This document shows positions 13,824 to 13,882 of a stretch of 13,882 nt of DNA, one piece after another. This DNA is from Allobrachymonas sp. (GTDB lineage Bacteria > Pseudomonadota > Gammaproteobacteria > Burkholderiales > Burkholderiaceae_C), in contig JAUNUE010000020.1 of the NCBI GenBank assembly GCA_030538335.1, positions 1 to 13,882 of the forward strand, written 5' to 3'. Below the pieces are notes generated by a model that saw only the letters and a program-made list of their open reading frames with translations, had not been told where the DNA came from and did not search any database. The position numbers were made by a program, and so were the translations under genes. Positions within the stretch are counted from its first letter, which is position 1. Each line of letters opens with the position of its first letter.

Positions 13824-13882
13824 ATGGTCATGAACAAGCTGGATCTGCGCTCCATTGCCCTGCTCACCCTGCCGCCGCTGAT
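13824..13882 (+). CDS. Start of a probable DMT/EamA-family transporter (cut by window end)
   Basis: A reading frame opens at ATG 13824 (MVMNKLDLRSIALLTLPPL), with a second in-frame ATG at 13830 that may be the true start. It continues off the window. A short charged start followed by ALLTLPPL leading into a hydrophobic stretch matches the opening I recall for EamA-domain drug/metabolite exporters in Comamonadaceae. Only about 19 codons are visible, so the family call is tentative. The spacing of 33 bases after livF would allow co-transcription. Confidence 0.5.
   Translation, partial: MVMNKLDLRSIALLTLPPL

Noticed and set aside
1..13882. CRISPR arrays, tRNA or rRNA genes, transposases, phage or toxin-antitoxin genes
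   Set aside because: I looked on both strands and found no repeat-spacer pattern, RNA gene or matching protein motif.

Overview
The window reads as ordinary chromosomal DNA of a betaproteobacterium, most likely a Burkholderiales member of the Comamonadaceae type. The reasons are the fairly high GC content, the protein sequences of the CysTWA, TrpFBA/AccD and LivKHMGF sets, and the trpA-accD pairing. The assignment is from recall of protein families, not from a database search.

Layout. (1) 1-2803, plus strand: the membrane and ATPase part of the sulfate/thiosulfate importer, cysT-cysW-cysA. The first base of the cysT start codon lies just outside the window. (2) 2888-8153, minus strand: tryptophan and fatty-acid genes. 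In transcription order they are trpF, a 100-nt imperfect palindrome, trpB, a GDSL lipoprotein esterase, a membrane-anchored OmpA-domain protein, a Rho-independent terminator, a candidate promoter, trpA and accD. The two tryptophan synthase subunits are therefore separated by two cell-envelope genes and a terminator. (3) 8272-8622, plus strand: a small DUF488 (YeaO-type) protein divergent from trpF. (4) 8623-8968: a 346-base gap before livK. It holds a nested inverted-repeat element of about 177 nt (8769-8945) that can fold into one long interrupted hairpin, a candidate extended -10 promoter just before it, and a 16-codon ORF with a strong ribosome-binding site inside it. (5) 8969-13790, plus strand: a complete branched-chain-amino-acid-type ABC importer, livK-[terminator]-livH-livM-livG-livF. 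livH/livM and livG/livF overlap as ATGA. livM/livG overlap by 13 bases, and livG has no ATG. (6) 13824 to the end: the first codons of a probable DMT/EamA transporter.

How the genes work together. CysTWA brings in sulfate for cysteine synthesis. TrpF makes CdRP, and TrpA and TrpB turn its product indole-glycerol phosphate into tryptophan. AccD is the carboxyltransferase beta subunit of acetyl-CoA carboxylase. LivKHMGF imports a hydrophobic amino acid or related carboxylate; the substrate cannot be settled from sequence alone. I see no CRISPR array, tRNA, rRNA, transposase, phage gene or defence system. The points most worth a second look are the structured element ahead of livK, the broken-looking livM/livG junction, the split of trpB from trpA, and the palindrome between trpF and trpB.
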